Source of the DNA: an uncultured Clostridia bacterium
GTDB lineage: Bacteria > Bacillota > Clostridia > Christensenellales > Aristaeellaceae
DNA length: 64,000 nucleotides
Direction: 5' to 3'
Assembly: GCA_934662505.1 (NCBI GenBank)
Contig: CAKUKE010000005.1
Span: 1-64,000 of the forward strand
How positions within the stretch are numbered: the stretch's first letter is position 1; each line of letters begins with the position of its first letter. The notes under the pieces were generated by a model. The model ran no database searches and had not been told where the DNA came from. It saw only the letters and a list, made by a program, of their open reading frames with translations. The position numbers and the translations under genes are program-made. Below are positions 31,457-40,435 of the stretch, piece after piece.

Positions 31457-31841
31457 CTGTTTTCGTTTCCTCCCGGCCCGCAGCCCCCTTTCGGCCGTCC
31501 CGCATGAATGGGACGCTTCTCTTTTTCCGCGCATTTGATTGATCTGTCACTTGCGCAGTTTAACACTTTTCTTTTTTTCCGCGCTCCACCGTGCTGCGTG
31601 CGCCCTGTTTTCGCCCTTTTTCATGCTTTTTTCAGGCGTTTTTCTCCCGGATTTTCGGCTGTTTTTCGCTCATCGCCTTTTTCCCTTTCGTTTCTTCCGC
31701 CCGTTGGTGTCAATTTCAGCAATGCGAAAGTTAAAACAAGTAAATACACAGCTTATCCAAAATGGTAGACTGTGGGCAACAGGACACGAATAAAACAAAG
31801 ACGGAACCGTGTCCGCAATTTCAATAAGGGAGGTTTTTTCC

Positions 31842-33095
31842 ATGAAAAGGTTCCTTTCCATCCTGCTGGTTGCAGCCATGGTGCTCACCATGGGCGCCGC
31901 CGCGCTGGCGGAAGACCGTGAGAAAGTGGTTTTCTGGCATCTGTGGACGGGCAATGAGGCCGCGATCGTCGACGAGATCGTGGCCAACTTCAACGCGTCT
32001 CAGGACAAATACACCGTTGAGGCGCTGAGCGTACCCGACGAGCAGAAGATCAAGGTGGCCATTGCCGGCGGCCAAGGCCCCGATGTGACCGACAGCTTCT
32101 CTTCCAACGTGCCCTCCTACGCCGGTCAGAACATCATGTACTGCCTGGACGAGCTGATCGCCCGGGACGGCGTGGACATGAACCAGTTCATCCCGGCCGC
32201 CGCCGCCAGCTGCGCCTACGACGGCAAGCAGTACGCCTTCCCCATCAGCCTGAACCTGATGATGCTCTTCTACAACAAGGATCTGTTCGCCGCCAAGAAT
32301 CTGGAAGCCCCCAAGACGGATGAGGATCTGCTGAACGCCGCCATCGCGCTGACCGAAATGAACGAAGACGGCTCCATGAAGGTGCTGGGCTACCCGGACT
32401 TCCCCTGGGTGTACTATCTGGACAACTTCGCCTACGCGCTGGGCGCCAGCTACACCAATGAAGACGACACCGAATGCACCATCGACAGCGAAGGCTTCCG
32501 CCGGGCGCTGGAAATGATGGTGGCCTACCGCGACAAGTTCGGCGTGGAAAACGTGACCCGTTTCCAGTCCGGCGGCGCGTATCTGGACGGCACCGATCCC
32601 TTCCTGAACAATGCGCAGGCCATGCGTGTGGACGGTCCCTGGATGAACGCCAACATGGTCGCCGCCGGCAAGGCCGATGTGAACTACGGCGTGGTGCCCC
32701 TGCCCTATCTGAAGGGTCATGAGGATCAGGCCGGCCGGGCGCTGGTATCCTCCTCCATGTTCTACATCCCCGCCACCGCCAAGAACGTGGAAGGCGGCTG
32801 GGCGTTCCTGCAGTACATTACGCTGGGCGAAGGCGGCGACCTGTTCGTCACCAAGGGCGGCTCCCTGCCCGCCAAGGCCAGCATGCTGAACAACGAGACC
32901 CTCATGGCGCTGCCGGATTATCCCGCCTTTGCGGAGCTGGCCGCTTCTCCCAACCTGACCATGCTGCCCCGCTTTGAAAACTGGGGCGACTACAGCAAGC
33001 TGATCGGCGACGAAGCGCAGCTGGTCGTCAACGGCAAACAGACCATTGACGAGGCCATTGAGCACATCGAGGACTACGCGGCGGATCTGTTCTGA
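31842..33095 (+). CDS. ABC transporter extracellular sugar-binding protein
   Basis: 417 residues, solute-binding protein family 1. The signal peptide ends near GAAALAED; as with the other binding protein in this window, no lipobox Cys follows. VVFWHLWTGNEAAIVDEIV and GQGPDVTDSFSSNVPSYAGQ are typical of maltose/oligosaccharide-binding proteins. ATG 31842 is preceded by AAGGGAGG. Codon bias indicates strong expression. Its permeases lie downstream but are separated by a terminator and 740 bases. Substrate not deducible. Confidence 0.9.
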   Translation: MKRFLSILLVAAMVLTMGAAALAEDREKVVFWHLWTGNEAAIVDEIVANFNASQDKYTVEALSVPDEQKIKVAIAGGQGPDVTDSFSSNVPSYAGQNIMYCLDELIARDGVDMNQFIPAAAASCAYDGKQYAFPISLNLMMLFYNKDLFAAKNLEAPKTDEDLLNAAIALTEMNEDGSMKVLGYPDFPWVYYLDNFAYALGASYTNEDDTECTIDSEGFRRALEMMVAYRDKFGVENVTRFQSGGAYLDGTDPFLNNAQAMRVDGPWMNANMVAAGKADVNYGVVPLPYLKGHEDQAGRALVSSSMFYIPATAKNVEGGWAFLQYITLGEGGDLFVTKGGSLPAKASMLNNETLMALPDYPAFAELAASPNLTMLPRFENWGDYSKLIGDEAQLVVNGKQTIDEAIEHIEDYAADLF

Positions 33096-33103
33096 CGCCT
33101 GAC

Positions 33104-33134
33104 GGGGCGCGCGTCTTCGGGCGCGCGCCCTTTT
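33104..33134 (+). terminator. Terminator after the binding-protein gene
   Basis: GGGCGCGC stem with a TCTTCGG loop, right arm ending 33130, then TTTT. It may be leaky to allow some permease expression. Confidence 0.75.
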
Positions 33135-33833
33135 CAACCCCGGCAGCGTGTGCTTTCAAAATTGGTTCTTTCCGCCCGGCATGCCGGATGTCCGGCTGCT
33201 TCTGCGGCACGCAGGCGAAAGAACGCCGGAAAGAAGAACGGAATCCTTTCTCCCGGGACAGACACCGCTCCGAAAATGTTCCCCGCCTCCGGCAACGCCG
33301 GCGCGGCTGCGGAAGCTGCAATCCTCCGCCGTCCGGTCAGGCCGTTACCATCTGTTTCCCGCCGCATCCGCGGGCGACGCCGGTTTGAAGCGCAGCCACC
33401 CATTCCGTTTCCGCCGTGCCCGCGCGAGCGTCCTGCTCAGCGTCATCTGGCAGTATGGAGGGGGAAAATCCCCGCCGCACACGCGTGGGCGCCCTGTTGT
33501 GCTGAAAGGTCTCCTCGTCCCCGGCGTAGTCCCCGCCGTACACGCGCCGGCTCCCTGTTCAGCCGGGCAAGCCCGTTCCGGCACGCCGGTCTGCATTTCC
33601 GCCGCACCCGCCATGGCGCTTGCCTGACCGGACAGCCTCGTGCCAGCGCCGGTCTGCGTGCCCGTCATGCCCGCGGGGGTCATTTTGCCGCCGTTCAGCC
33701 GAACTGCCGCCTTCTGTTTCACCCGTATCCGCCGCAGGAGACCGCGCATTTGCGGCGCGTCTCTTTTTAAAAGTCCGTCCCGTTCCCCGGACGGCACCGT
33801 TTCCCCGATCTACACTACTGGAGGGATCTCTGC
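33135..33833. other. 700-base GC-rich gap splitting a sugar ABC locus
   Basis: Between a binding-protein gene and its permeases. No gene is recognisable. It contains the CRISPR-like pair at 33470-33559 and, further on, another similar pair (33584-33614 and 33647-33677, 63 apart, sharing CGCCGGTCTGC). Confidence 0.5.
33470..33559. CRISPR. CRISPR-like mini-array B: two 29-base repeats, one 32-base spacer
   Basis: Repeats 33470-33498 and 33531-33559 match at 25 of 29 positions; the interval 33499-33530 is exactly 32 bases, as in type I-E arrays. The spacer matches recD2 (63393-63424) in 30 of 32 bases, with mismatches at 33500 and 33529. No cas genes are in the window and the repeats are imperfect, so this may be a relic or a different repeat class that resembles CRISPR. 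Confidence 0.45.
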
Positions 33834-34751
33834 ATGCGCCACATTTCCCGTCGCAAGGTCAAAACGTTTCTCTGGGGGCTTTTTTTCGCGCTCCCATGGC
33901 TGGTGGGCTTTATCGTCCTGACCGCCTTTCCCATTGGACAGTCGCTGTACAACAGCTTTACCGACTTCAGCATTTTCAAGCCGGCCAAGTGGGTGGGTCT
34001 GAAAAACTACGTCAACCTTTTCACCCGGGACCGGCTTTTTTATAAAGCCATCCTGAACACCCTGTACATGGTGGTCGTCGCCATGCCCGTCACGCTGCTG
34101 ATGGGTCTGGCCACGGCCATGCTGCTCAACACCAGCATCAAGGGACGTTCCCTGTTCCGCACCATCTGCTATCTGCCCTCCATCGTGCCGCTGGTCGCCT
34201 CCTCGGTGGTGTGGCTGTGGATTCTGAACCCTCAGTACGGCCTGCTCAACAACATGCTCAACGCTCTGGGGCTGCCCATGCCCAACTGGCTGGGCGACGC
34301 GCGCATGGCCAAGCCCTCGCTGGTCATCATGGGCGCATGGGGCGCAGGCAACATCATGGTGGTGTTTCTGGCCGCGCTGCAGGACGTTCCCCGTTCCCTG
34401 TATGAGGCCGCCGAAATCGACGGTGCGGGTCCCGTGAAAAAGTTCCTGCACATCACCGTCCCCTCCATCACCCCGGTGATCCTGTTTCAGCTGATCATGG
34501 GGGTCATCAACAGCTTCCAGTATTTTGGTCAGGCCTACGTGCTGGGCACGGCCGGCGGGTCGGAAGCGTCCGCCGGCGGACCGGAAAACGCCCTGCTGTT
34601 CTACGCCGTCTACCTGTACGACACCGCCTTCAGCAGCTTTAAAATGGGCAAGGCCTCCGCCATGGCATGGGTGCTGTTTGTCATCGTGCTTTTCGTCACG
34701 GCGATCATTCTGGCCACTTCCAAGCGCTGGGTGCATTATGGGGAGGAATAA
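33834..34751 (+). CDS. ABC sugar transporter permease (MalF/UgpA-like)
   Basis: 305 residues, six predicted helices, EAA coupling loop YEAAEIDGAGPVKKFLHITVP (about 187-207) and the N-terminal LFFALPWLVGFIVLTAFPIGQSLYNSF signature of MalF-type permeases. It pairs with the next permease, whose start is 4 bases past this stop. CTGGAGGGATC precedes the ATG. The ATPase is not encoded here. Confidence 0.92.
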   Translation: MRHISRRKVKTFLWGLFFALPWLVGFIVLTAFPIGQSLYNSFTDFSIFKPAKWVGLKNYVNLFTRDRLFYKAILNTLYMVVVAMPVTLLMGLATAMLLNTSIKGRSLFRTICYLPSIVPLVASSVVWLWILNPQYGLLNNMLNALGLPMPNWLGDARMAKPSLVIMGAWGAGNIMVVFLAALQDVPRSLYEAAEIDGAGPVKKFLHITVPSITPVILFQLIMGVINSFQYFGQAYVLGTAGGSEASAGGPENALLFYAVYLYDTAFSSFKMGKASAMAWVLFVIVLFVTAIILATSKRWVHYGEE

Positions 34752-34755
34752 GACG

Positions 34756-35622
34756 ATGCATAACGAAAAGAAATTAGGCGGCAAACGCCGCATGACCCCC
34801 CGCAAACGGCTGGGGCGGGTGCTCCTGTACGTGCTGATGCTGCTGGTGGCGGCCATGTACCTGCTGCCCTTCCTGTGGATGGTGTCCACCTCCCTCAAGA
34901 CCCCGGCGCAGGTGTTCGTCAATCCGCCCGAATGGATCCCCAACCCCGTGCAGTTCGGCAACTACGCCGACGCGGTGCACCGCATCGATTACCTGCGCTA
35001 TACCCTCAACACCCTGTTTGTGGCGGTGCTGTCCGTCCTTGGCTCAGTCATTTCATCCTCCATGGTCGCCTATTCCCTCTCCAAGATCAGGTGGGCGCTG
35101 CGGGGGCCCATTTTCGCCATCGTGCTGGCCACCATGATGATCCCCTATCAGGTCACCATGATCCCCCTGTACATCATCTGGCGCAATCTGGGGCTGATGG
35201 GTTCCTACTGGCCGCTGATCATTCCCTGCTTTCTGGGCGGCTCCTATTACGTGTTCCTGCTGCGGCAGTTCTACATGACCATTCCCGATTCCCTCATGGA
35301 GGCCGCCACCATCGACGGCGCCAACGAAGGCCGCATTTACGTGTCCATCCTGCTGCCCCTCATCCGTCCCGCGCTGACCAGCGTGGGGGTGTTCACCTTC
35401 CTGGCCGCCTGGTCCGACTTTCTGGGTCCCCTGCTCTACATCAACCGGGCGGACATGTACACCCTGTCGCTGGGTCTGTACGGCTATGTATCCGAACATT
35501 CGGTGGAATGGCACCTGCTGATGGCGGCTTCCGTCATTTTCGTCGTGCCCATTGTGATCCTGTTCTTCTTCGCGCAGAAGCAGTTCATCGAGGGCATCAC
35601 CGTCACTGGCATGAAAGGATAA
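34756..35622 (+). CDS. ABC sugar transporter permease (MalG/UgpE-like)
   Basis: 288 residues. YLLPFLWMVSTSLKTPAQVF at the first helix, MIPYQVTMIPLYIIW in the middle and EAA loop MEAATIDGANEGRIYVSILLP identify a MalG-type permease; the C-terminal FAQKQFIEGITVTGMKG is standard. ATG 34756 follows GGGAGGAATAAGACG. It forms the channel with the MalF-like partner. Confidence 0.93.
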   Translation: MHNEKKLGGKRRMTPRKRLGRVLLYVLMLLVAAMYLLPFLWMVSTSLKTPAQVFVNPPEWIPNPVQFGNYADAVHRIDYLRYTLNTLFVAVLSVLGSVISSSMVAYSLSKIRWALRGPIFAIVLATMMIPYQVTMIPLYIIWRNLGLMGSYWPLIIPCFLGGSYYVFLLRQFYMTIPDSLMEAATIDGANEGRIYVSILLPLIRPALTSVGVFTFLAAWSDFLGPLLYINRADMYTLSLGLYGYVSEHSVEWHLLMAASVIFVVPIVILFFFAQKQFIEGITVTGMKG

Positions 35623-35629
35623 ACGACGC

Positions 35630-37495
35630 ATGATCGACAACACCCGTTTCCGGTTTGAAGCCCAGTATTTCCACCAGCTGGTGCAGATAGGCTCTTATCT
35701 GCTCTTTCAGCTGGGGGACGTCAGCTGCATGTCGGACTATGTGGGCGAAAAGCACAAGCAGCGGGTGTACGAGATCACCTACGTGGTCTCCGGGGAGGGG
35801 GCGTGTCTGGTCAACGACCGGCGCTACCCCCTCAAGGCGGGCACGGTATTCATCAACACCATCGGCGATACCCACCAGATGGAGACCACCGCATGGAACC
35901 CTCTCCGCTTCATGTACATCGGCTTTATCATGCAGGAAAACCCCACAGATCCGGACGTGATCGCGCTGGAGCGTTTTTTTGCCAATCCCCCCGTCCGCTG
36001 CGCGGACGACGCCTTTGACATTCAGAACTGTTTTGTGGAATTGTTTTCCGAATTCACCTCCACCGACACCCTCACCGTCTCCATGAAGGAATGCTGTCTC
36101 CACCGGCTGTTGTGTCAGGTGTACCGTCAGGTCATGCCGGAGCGCAAAAAGGTGTATCAGATCAAGGACGGAAAGAAGGCCAGCGTCAACGAGCTGGTCT
36201 ACGACATGGCGCACTACATCGACGAGCACGCGGGCGCCATGGCCAGCCTGCGGGAGCTGTGCGGCGTATTCGGCTACAGCTACACCTATCTGGCCAGCGT
36301 GTTCTCCCGTGTGATGCAGAAATCACTGAACGCCTACGCCACCCAGCGGCGGTTTGAAAAAGCGTGCCTGTGCCTGCAGAACGGGCAGACCGTCACCGAG
36401 ACCGCCGCGCAGACGGGCTACCAGACGGTGCACGCCTTCTCCAACGCCTTCAAAAAAAGCATGGGGTGCTCCCCCAGCGCCTATCAGCGCAGCGCGCCCC
36501 GCAGCACACCCCCGCGCCCCATCCGGCCGTTGGAAGGCAGCTGGTTTTCCGTCTGCTGGAGCGACCGCCGCCACGTCTATCTGAACGACCCGTGCACCCG
36601 CTACACCGCCGAGCACTGGGACGCGCTGCTCATGGATATGCGGGACATGGGCGTGCGGGATCTGGTCATGTGCCATGTACTGACGGGCGGCGCCCACGGA
36701 AGGGAAACAGCCGTATCCCCGGAAATCGCCATGGCCTGCGCCGACCCCACGGAAGAAGTTTTCCGGGCGGCGGATCAATACGGCATGCGCATTTATATGA
36801 CGGATAATGAAAGCGACTGCCCCGACCCCCGGACGCTGCTGGATCCTCAGCGGGTGCAGGCGCGGGCGGCGCTGCTGGAGCAGCAGGTCCGGCGCTACGG
36901 TCATCACCCCAGCTTTTTCGGCTGGTACTGGTCCGCGCCCGCCCTCCTCTCCCCCTACTTTTCCGAGCCGTTCATCCGTTACGTCAACGGCGCCTCCCAG
37001 CTGGGTCGGCAGCTGATGCCCGCCAGCCGGGTGCTCATTGCGCCGAAGAACGCGCGCAGCGCCGGCTGCGACGACGTGCTGCTGCGCCAGCTGGAAAACC
37101 TGGACGCGGATGTGATCGCCTATCAGGATACGGTAGGTGCCGTCCCGGCGGATACCGACGCCAGCCGTCAGGCCTTTGAAGCGTTGCGCAGGCTGCACGA
37201 CCGTCTCCCCCAGCGCCGCCTGTACGCCGACCTTGAGACGTTCACCTGGGAGGGCGAGCCCGACCGCAACGAAACACCCTTCCTGCCCGTACCGTTTCCC
37301 CGGCTGGTTTCCCATCTGGAAGCGCTGTCGCCCTACGTGGAGCACGTCTACGCGTTTCTGGTACAGGGGCTGTTTTCCAACCCGGACAGCATCGCCTACA
37401 CCGGCTACCCCCCCGCCGCCCGGTACTACAGGCAGTATACGGACTGGCTGAAAAACGGCCGGCCGCCGTGCAGAAAGCAGCCCGCTGAAACATAA
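35630..37495 (+). CDS. AraC-type regulator fused to a DUF4434-like domain
   Basis: 621 residues. An N-terminal cupin-type sensor (about 40-105), a double HTH (about 187-287: LRELCGVFGYSYTYLASVF and TVTETAAQTGYQTVHAFSNAF then KKSMGCSPSAYQR), a Pro-rich linker (288-300) and a 300-residue C-terminal domain resembling DUF4434, a TIM-barrel family related to glycoside hydrolases (LEGSWFSVCWSDR, WYWSAPALLS, ADVIAYQDTVGA, LYADLETFTWEG). AraC proteins normally stop after the HTH. The added barrel might sense or process the imported sugar. It starts 7 bases after the permease stop, so it is in the same operon and presumably regulates it. Confidence 0.85.
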   Translation: MIDNTRFRFEAQYFHQLVQIGSYLLFQLGDVSCMSDYVGEKHKQRVYEITYVVSGEGACLVNDRRYPLKAGTVFINTIGDTHQMETTAWNPLRFMYIGFIMQENPTDPDVIALERFFANPPVRCADDAFDIQNCFVELFSEFTSTDTLTVSMKECCLHRLLCQVYRQVMPERKKVYQIKDGKKASVNELVYDMAHYIDEHAGAMASLRELCGVFGYSYTYLASVFSRVMQKSLNAYATQRRFEKACLCLQNGQTVTETAAQTGYQTVHAFSNAFKKSMGCSPSAYQRSAPRSTPPRPIRPLEGSWFSVCWSDRRHVYLNDPCTRYTAEHWDALLMDMRDMGVRDLVMCHVLTGGAHGRETAVSPEIAMACADPTEEVFRAADQYGMRIYMTDNESDCPDPRTLLDPQRVQARAALLEQQVRRYGHHPSFFGWYWSAPALLSPYFSEPFIRYVNGASQLGRQLMPASRVLIAPKNARSAGCDDVLLRQLENLDADVIAYQDTVGAVPADTDASRQAFEALRRLHDRLPQRRLYADLETFTWEGEPDRNETPFLPVPFPRLVSHLEALSPYVEHVYAFLVQGLFSNPDSIAYTGYPPAARYYRQYTDWLKNGRPPCRKQPAET

Positions 37496-37811
37496 AGTCA
37501 GTTACGCCCCCGCACCCGGCATGGAGATCGGCCGGCGGCCGTCCTGCCGGGCGCAGCTTCCCGCGGCGCATCCCCCGTCCTGACTGCATGCCAAAAGCCC
37601 TGCCCCCGGTTTCACCCGGCGGCAGGGCTTCCTGTTTTTGGTTCATCTATTCCGCATCCCGGGAAAGGAGCCACCGTTTCCGGCGCATCGGCATCGCACC
37701 CCTGCCGCGCGGCACGGCACGGTCAGCCTGTCGAAGCAGCGTTGGGAACGTTCCGCCGGCAGCAGCCGTCTGTCCCGCCAGACGGCGCAGCGGAAGCCCT
37801 GCCCCTCCGGC
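37496..37811. other. Intergenic between convergent genes
   Basis: Contains the terminator at 37595-37639; the GC-rich remainder shows no gene. Confidence 0.5.
37595..37639 (+). terminator. Terminator after the AraC-DUF4434 gene
   Basis: AAGCCCTGCC/GGCAGGGCTT stem (37595-37604, 37621-37630), then CCTGTTTTT. Confidence 0.8.
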
Positions 37812-39149
37812 TCACACCACGCCCTGCGCGGTCATGGCGTCCGCCACCTTCAGGAAACCGGCGATGTTGGCGCCCATCACATAATTGCCCGGCGCGCCGT
37901 ATTCCGCCGCCGCCGCGCTGACCCGCTGGAAAATGTTCTCCATGATGCCCTCCAGCCGGCTGTCCACTTCTTCAAAGGTCCAGGACAGGCGCAGGCTGTT
38001 CTGGCTCATTTCCAGACCGCTCACCGCCACGCCGCCGGCGTTGGCCGCCTTGGCAGGCGCAAACAGCACGCCATTTTCCTGGAAAAAGGCCGTCGCTTCC
38101 AGCGTGGAGGGCATGTTGGCGCCCTCGGCCACCGCCTTCACGCCGTTTTTCACCAGCGCCTTCGCCCCGTCCAGATCCAGCTCATTCTGGGTCGCGCAGG
38201 GCAGGGCGATGTCGCAGGGCACCGTCCAGATGCCCCGGCACCCCTCGGTATACACGCTGCCCTTCACCCGTTCGGCGTACGTCCGGATACGGCCGCGCTC
38301 CACTTCCTTGATCTGCTTGATGACGGCCAGGTCGATGCCCCGCTCGTCCACCACGTAACCGTTGGAGTCGCTCATGGCCACCACCTTGCCGCCCATGGCC
38401 ATCGCCTTGGCAGCGGCATAGATGGCCACGTTGCCGCTGCCGGACACCACCACGCGCTTGCCTTCCACGGTTTCTCCGTGCGCCCGGAGCATGGCGCGCA
38501 GGAAATAGCACAGACCGAAGCCGGTGGCCTCCGTCCGCGCCAGCGAACCGCCGAAGGACAGACCCTTGCCGGTCAGCACCCCTTCATACAGCCCGGTCAG
38601 CCGTTTATACTGACCGAACAGGAAGCCCACCTCCCGGGCGCCCACGCCGATATCGCCGGCGGGCACGTCCGTATCCGCGCCGATGTGACGGTACAGTTCG
38701 GTCATAAAGGACTGACAGAACCGCATGACCTCCCCGTCGCTCTTGCCCTTGGGGTCAAAATCGCTGCCGCCCTTACCGCCGCCCATAGGCAGTCCGGTCA
38801 GGCTGTTTTTGAGGATCTGCTCAAAACCCAGAAACTTGATGACGCTCAGGTTCACGCTGGGATGCAGCCGCAGCCCGCCCTTGTAGGGACCGATGGCGCT
38901 GTTGAACTGCACCCGGTACCCCCGGTTCACCTGCACCCTGCCTGCGTCGTCCACCCAGGGCACCCGGAACATGACCACCCGCTCCGGCTCCACAAACCGA
39001 TCCAGCAGCCCCATTTTTTCATATTCGGGATGGCGATCCGCCACCGGGGAAAGAGAAGAAAGAATTTCATATGCCGCCTGCAGAAATTCCTTTTCCTGCG
39101 GGTTGCGCGCCTTTAAGCCATCATATACTTTCTGCACATAAGCATTCAT
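37812..39149 (-). CDS. gdhA: NADP-type glutamate dehydrogenase
   Basis: 445 residues, the usual length of hexameric GdhA. Active-site segments are NSAIGPYKGGLRLHP, LPMGGGKGG (catalytic Lys region), PAGDIGVGAREVGFLFG and the Rossmann VVVSGSGNVAIYAA. It makes glutamate from 2-oxoglutarate and ammonium, the main ammonia entry when ammonium is plentiful. GAAGGAGG precedes the ATG and a clear promoter lies 46 bases upstream; monocistronic. Confidence 0.97.
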   Translation of the reverse strand: MNAYVQKVYDGLKARNPQEKEFLQAAYEILSSLSPVADRHPEYEKMGLLDRFVEPERVVMFRVPWVDDAGRVQVNRGYRVQFNSAIGPYKGGLRLHPSVNLSVIKFLGFEQILKNSLTGLPMGGGKGGSDFDPKGKSDGEVMRFCQSFMTELYRHIGADTDVPAGDIGVGAREVGFLFGQYKRLTGLYEGVLTGKGLSFGGSLARTEATGFGLCYFLRAMLRAHGETVEGKRVVVSGSGNVAIYAAAKAMAMGGKVVAMSDSNGYVVDERGIDLAVIKQIKEVERGRIRTYAERVKGSVYTEGCRGIWTVPCDIALPCATQNELDLDGAKALVKNGVKAVAEGANMPSTLEATAFFQENGVLFAPAKAANAGGVAVSGLEMSQNSLRLSWTFEEVDSRLEGIMENIFQRVSAAAAEYGAPGNYVMGANIAGFLKVADAMTAQGVV

Positions 39150-39194
39150 GGGTTCCTGCCTCCTTCACGTCCCGGATGGAACCGGGCAAAAGAT

Positions 39195-39223
39195 ATTTTA
39201 TTCTTTTTCTTATGCAAAAGCAA
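39195..39223 (-). promoter_or_regulatory. Promoter of gdhA
   Basis: Minus-strand TTGCTT (39218-39223), 17-base spacer, TAAAAT (39195-39200). Confidence 0.75.
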
Positions 39224-39494
39224 CCCCCTTCGACGCCAATTTATCGCAAAATATGAATTTTTTCTGTTTCATTATTGCATTTTCGACCATTTTCCGGCAG
39301 GCGGCAGCGGTTTTTGCATTTTTCTTTCGTTCCGCTCCCTGTCCCCGTTCTTTTTTCTTTTCCAGAGCGCTGGAATTTTTTATTTTTTCCTGCAAGAAAA
39401 CGGCAGGAATCCCCGTTGAATAGGTGAATATATCCTGAAGCGCCTCCGGCGCTTCTCCATGATATATGATCTTCCATGAAAGGAATGGTTCCTC
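39224..39494. other. AT-richer divergent intergenic region
   Basis: Separates gdhA from the secreted beta-sandwich gene. A perfect GAAGCGCC-TCC-GGCGCTTC hairpin lies at 39437-39455 without a T run on the + side; TATATGAT near 39463 is a possible -10 for the + gene. Confidence 0.4.
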
Positions 39495-40193
39495 ATGAAA
39501 AAAGTTCTGGCGCTTTTGCTTACCCTCTCCCTGCTCCTGTGCGCGCTGCCTGCCATGGCGGACGGCGACAGCCGGCTGACCAGCCTGACCCACAACTGCC
39601 CCAACACCGGCGTCATGCTGCCCAGCGCCTTTGACCCCAACCAGACCACCTACATTCTCACCGTGGCCAGCTGGGTCAGCCGCGTCAACTTCACCCCCAC
39701 CGCTGCGGGCACCATTTATGTCAACGGCACGCAGGTCGCCTCCGGCACCGCCTGCGCCAACATCCAGATGACCAATGAACCCCAGCAGGTGACCATTCAG
39801 GTGGTCAACGGCAGCAGCTCCACCACCTACACCATTTTCCTGCAGCGCCGCCCCAGCGAGCGCCGCACCCGGGTGTCCGCGGGCTACATCAATTCCATTT
39901 ACCAGAGCAATGACAAGTACTATCTGGCTGCGGATCTGGTCACTGTGAATTACAAGTCCAACAAGTACGCCGACGGTACGCTGTCCTCCTTTACCAACGA
40001 CTCCAGCTACCTCTACAAGTACCCCATCAGCACCCACTGCGTGTTCTACGTGGAGCAGAACGGTCAGACCGTCCGCTGCAGCGACGTGTTTGATTTCCAG
40101 ACCGCCCTGTCCAAGCTGGTCAACCCCATGTTCCGCATCGTCTACATTGAAGACGAAATTGTGGCGGTGCTGCCCTACAGCGCGGATTACTGA
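39495..40193 (+). CDS. Secreted cadherin-like beta-sandwich protein
   Basis: 232 residues. The signal peptide ends near LPAMADG. Residues about 27-117 (LTSLTHNC..., FDPNQTTYILTVAS, VNGSSSTTYTIFLQR) match the cadherin-like beta-sandwich domain often found on clostridial surface proteins. The C-terminal 115 residues are Tyr/Ser-rich and unrecognised. No anchor is visible, so it is probably released. AAAGGAATGG precedes the ATG; a terminator follows. Confidence 0.75.
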   Translation: MKKVLALLLTLSLLLCALPAMADGDSRLTSLTHNCPNTGVMLPSAFDPNQTTYILTVASWVSRVNFTPTAAGTIYVNGTQVASGTACANIQMTNEPQQVTIQVVNGSSSTTYTIFLQRRPSERRTRVSAGYINSIYQSNDKYYLAADLVTVNYKSNKYADGTLSSFTNDSSYLYKYPISTHCVFYVEQNGQTVRCSDVFDFQTALSKLVNPMFRIVYIEDEIVAVLPYSADY

Positions 40194-40240
40194 TCCATAC
40201 CGGAACAAAGCTTTTTCCCTCCGTCAAGGCGTTTTTCACA

Positions 40241-40277
40241 GCCGTCCTCCCGTGTTTCGGGGAGGGCGGCTTCTGTT
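40241..40277 (+). terminator. Terminator after the beta-sandwich gene
   Basis: 11-bp stem (40241-40251 with 40260-40270) then TTCTGTTT. Confidence 0.8.
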
Positions 40278-40339
40278 TATCCCCGTTTCCATGCCCGGAA
40301 AAGAAGCGCATCCCCGGCCGCAAAGTTTTATGCAACCGC

Positions 40340-40368
40340 TTGTATAAAAGCCGGCCTTATGATATAAT
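40340..40368 (+). promoter_or_regulatory. Promoter of argR-recN
   Basis: TTGTAT (40340-40345), 17-base spacer, TATAAT (40363-40368). The following TGAATAAC...TTATACA at about 40386-40409 loosely resembles an ARG-box half-site pair, which would give autoregulation. Confidence 0.75.
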
Positions 40369-40435
40369 AAAGGTGATTTCACGGAATGAATAACGTACTT
40401 TAATTATACAACCCTGCGCAGAAAAGAGGAGAAGC

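Larger units (their letters stand above)
31077..31841. other. 765-base intergenic region with two terminator-like hairpins
   Basis: No gene seen. Two terminators for the upstream gene lie 280 and 340 bases after its stop. The last 100 bases are AT-rich and should hold the promoter of the following binding-protein gene, but no clear -35/-10 pair stands out. Confidence 0.5.
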
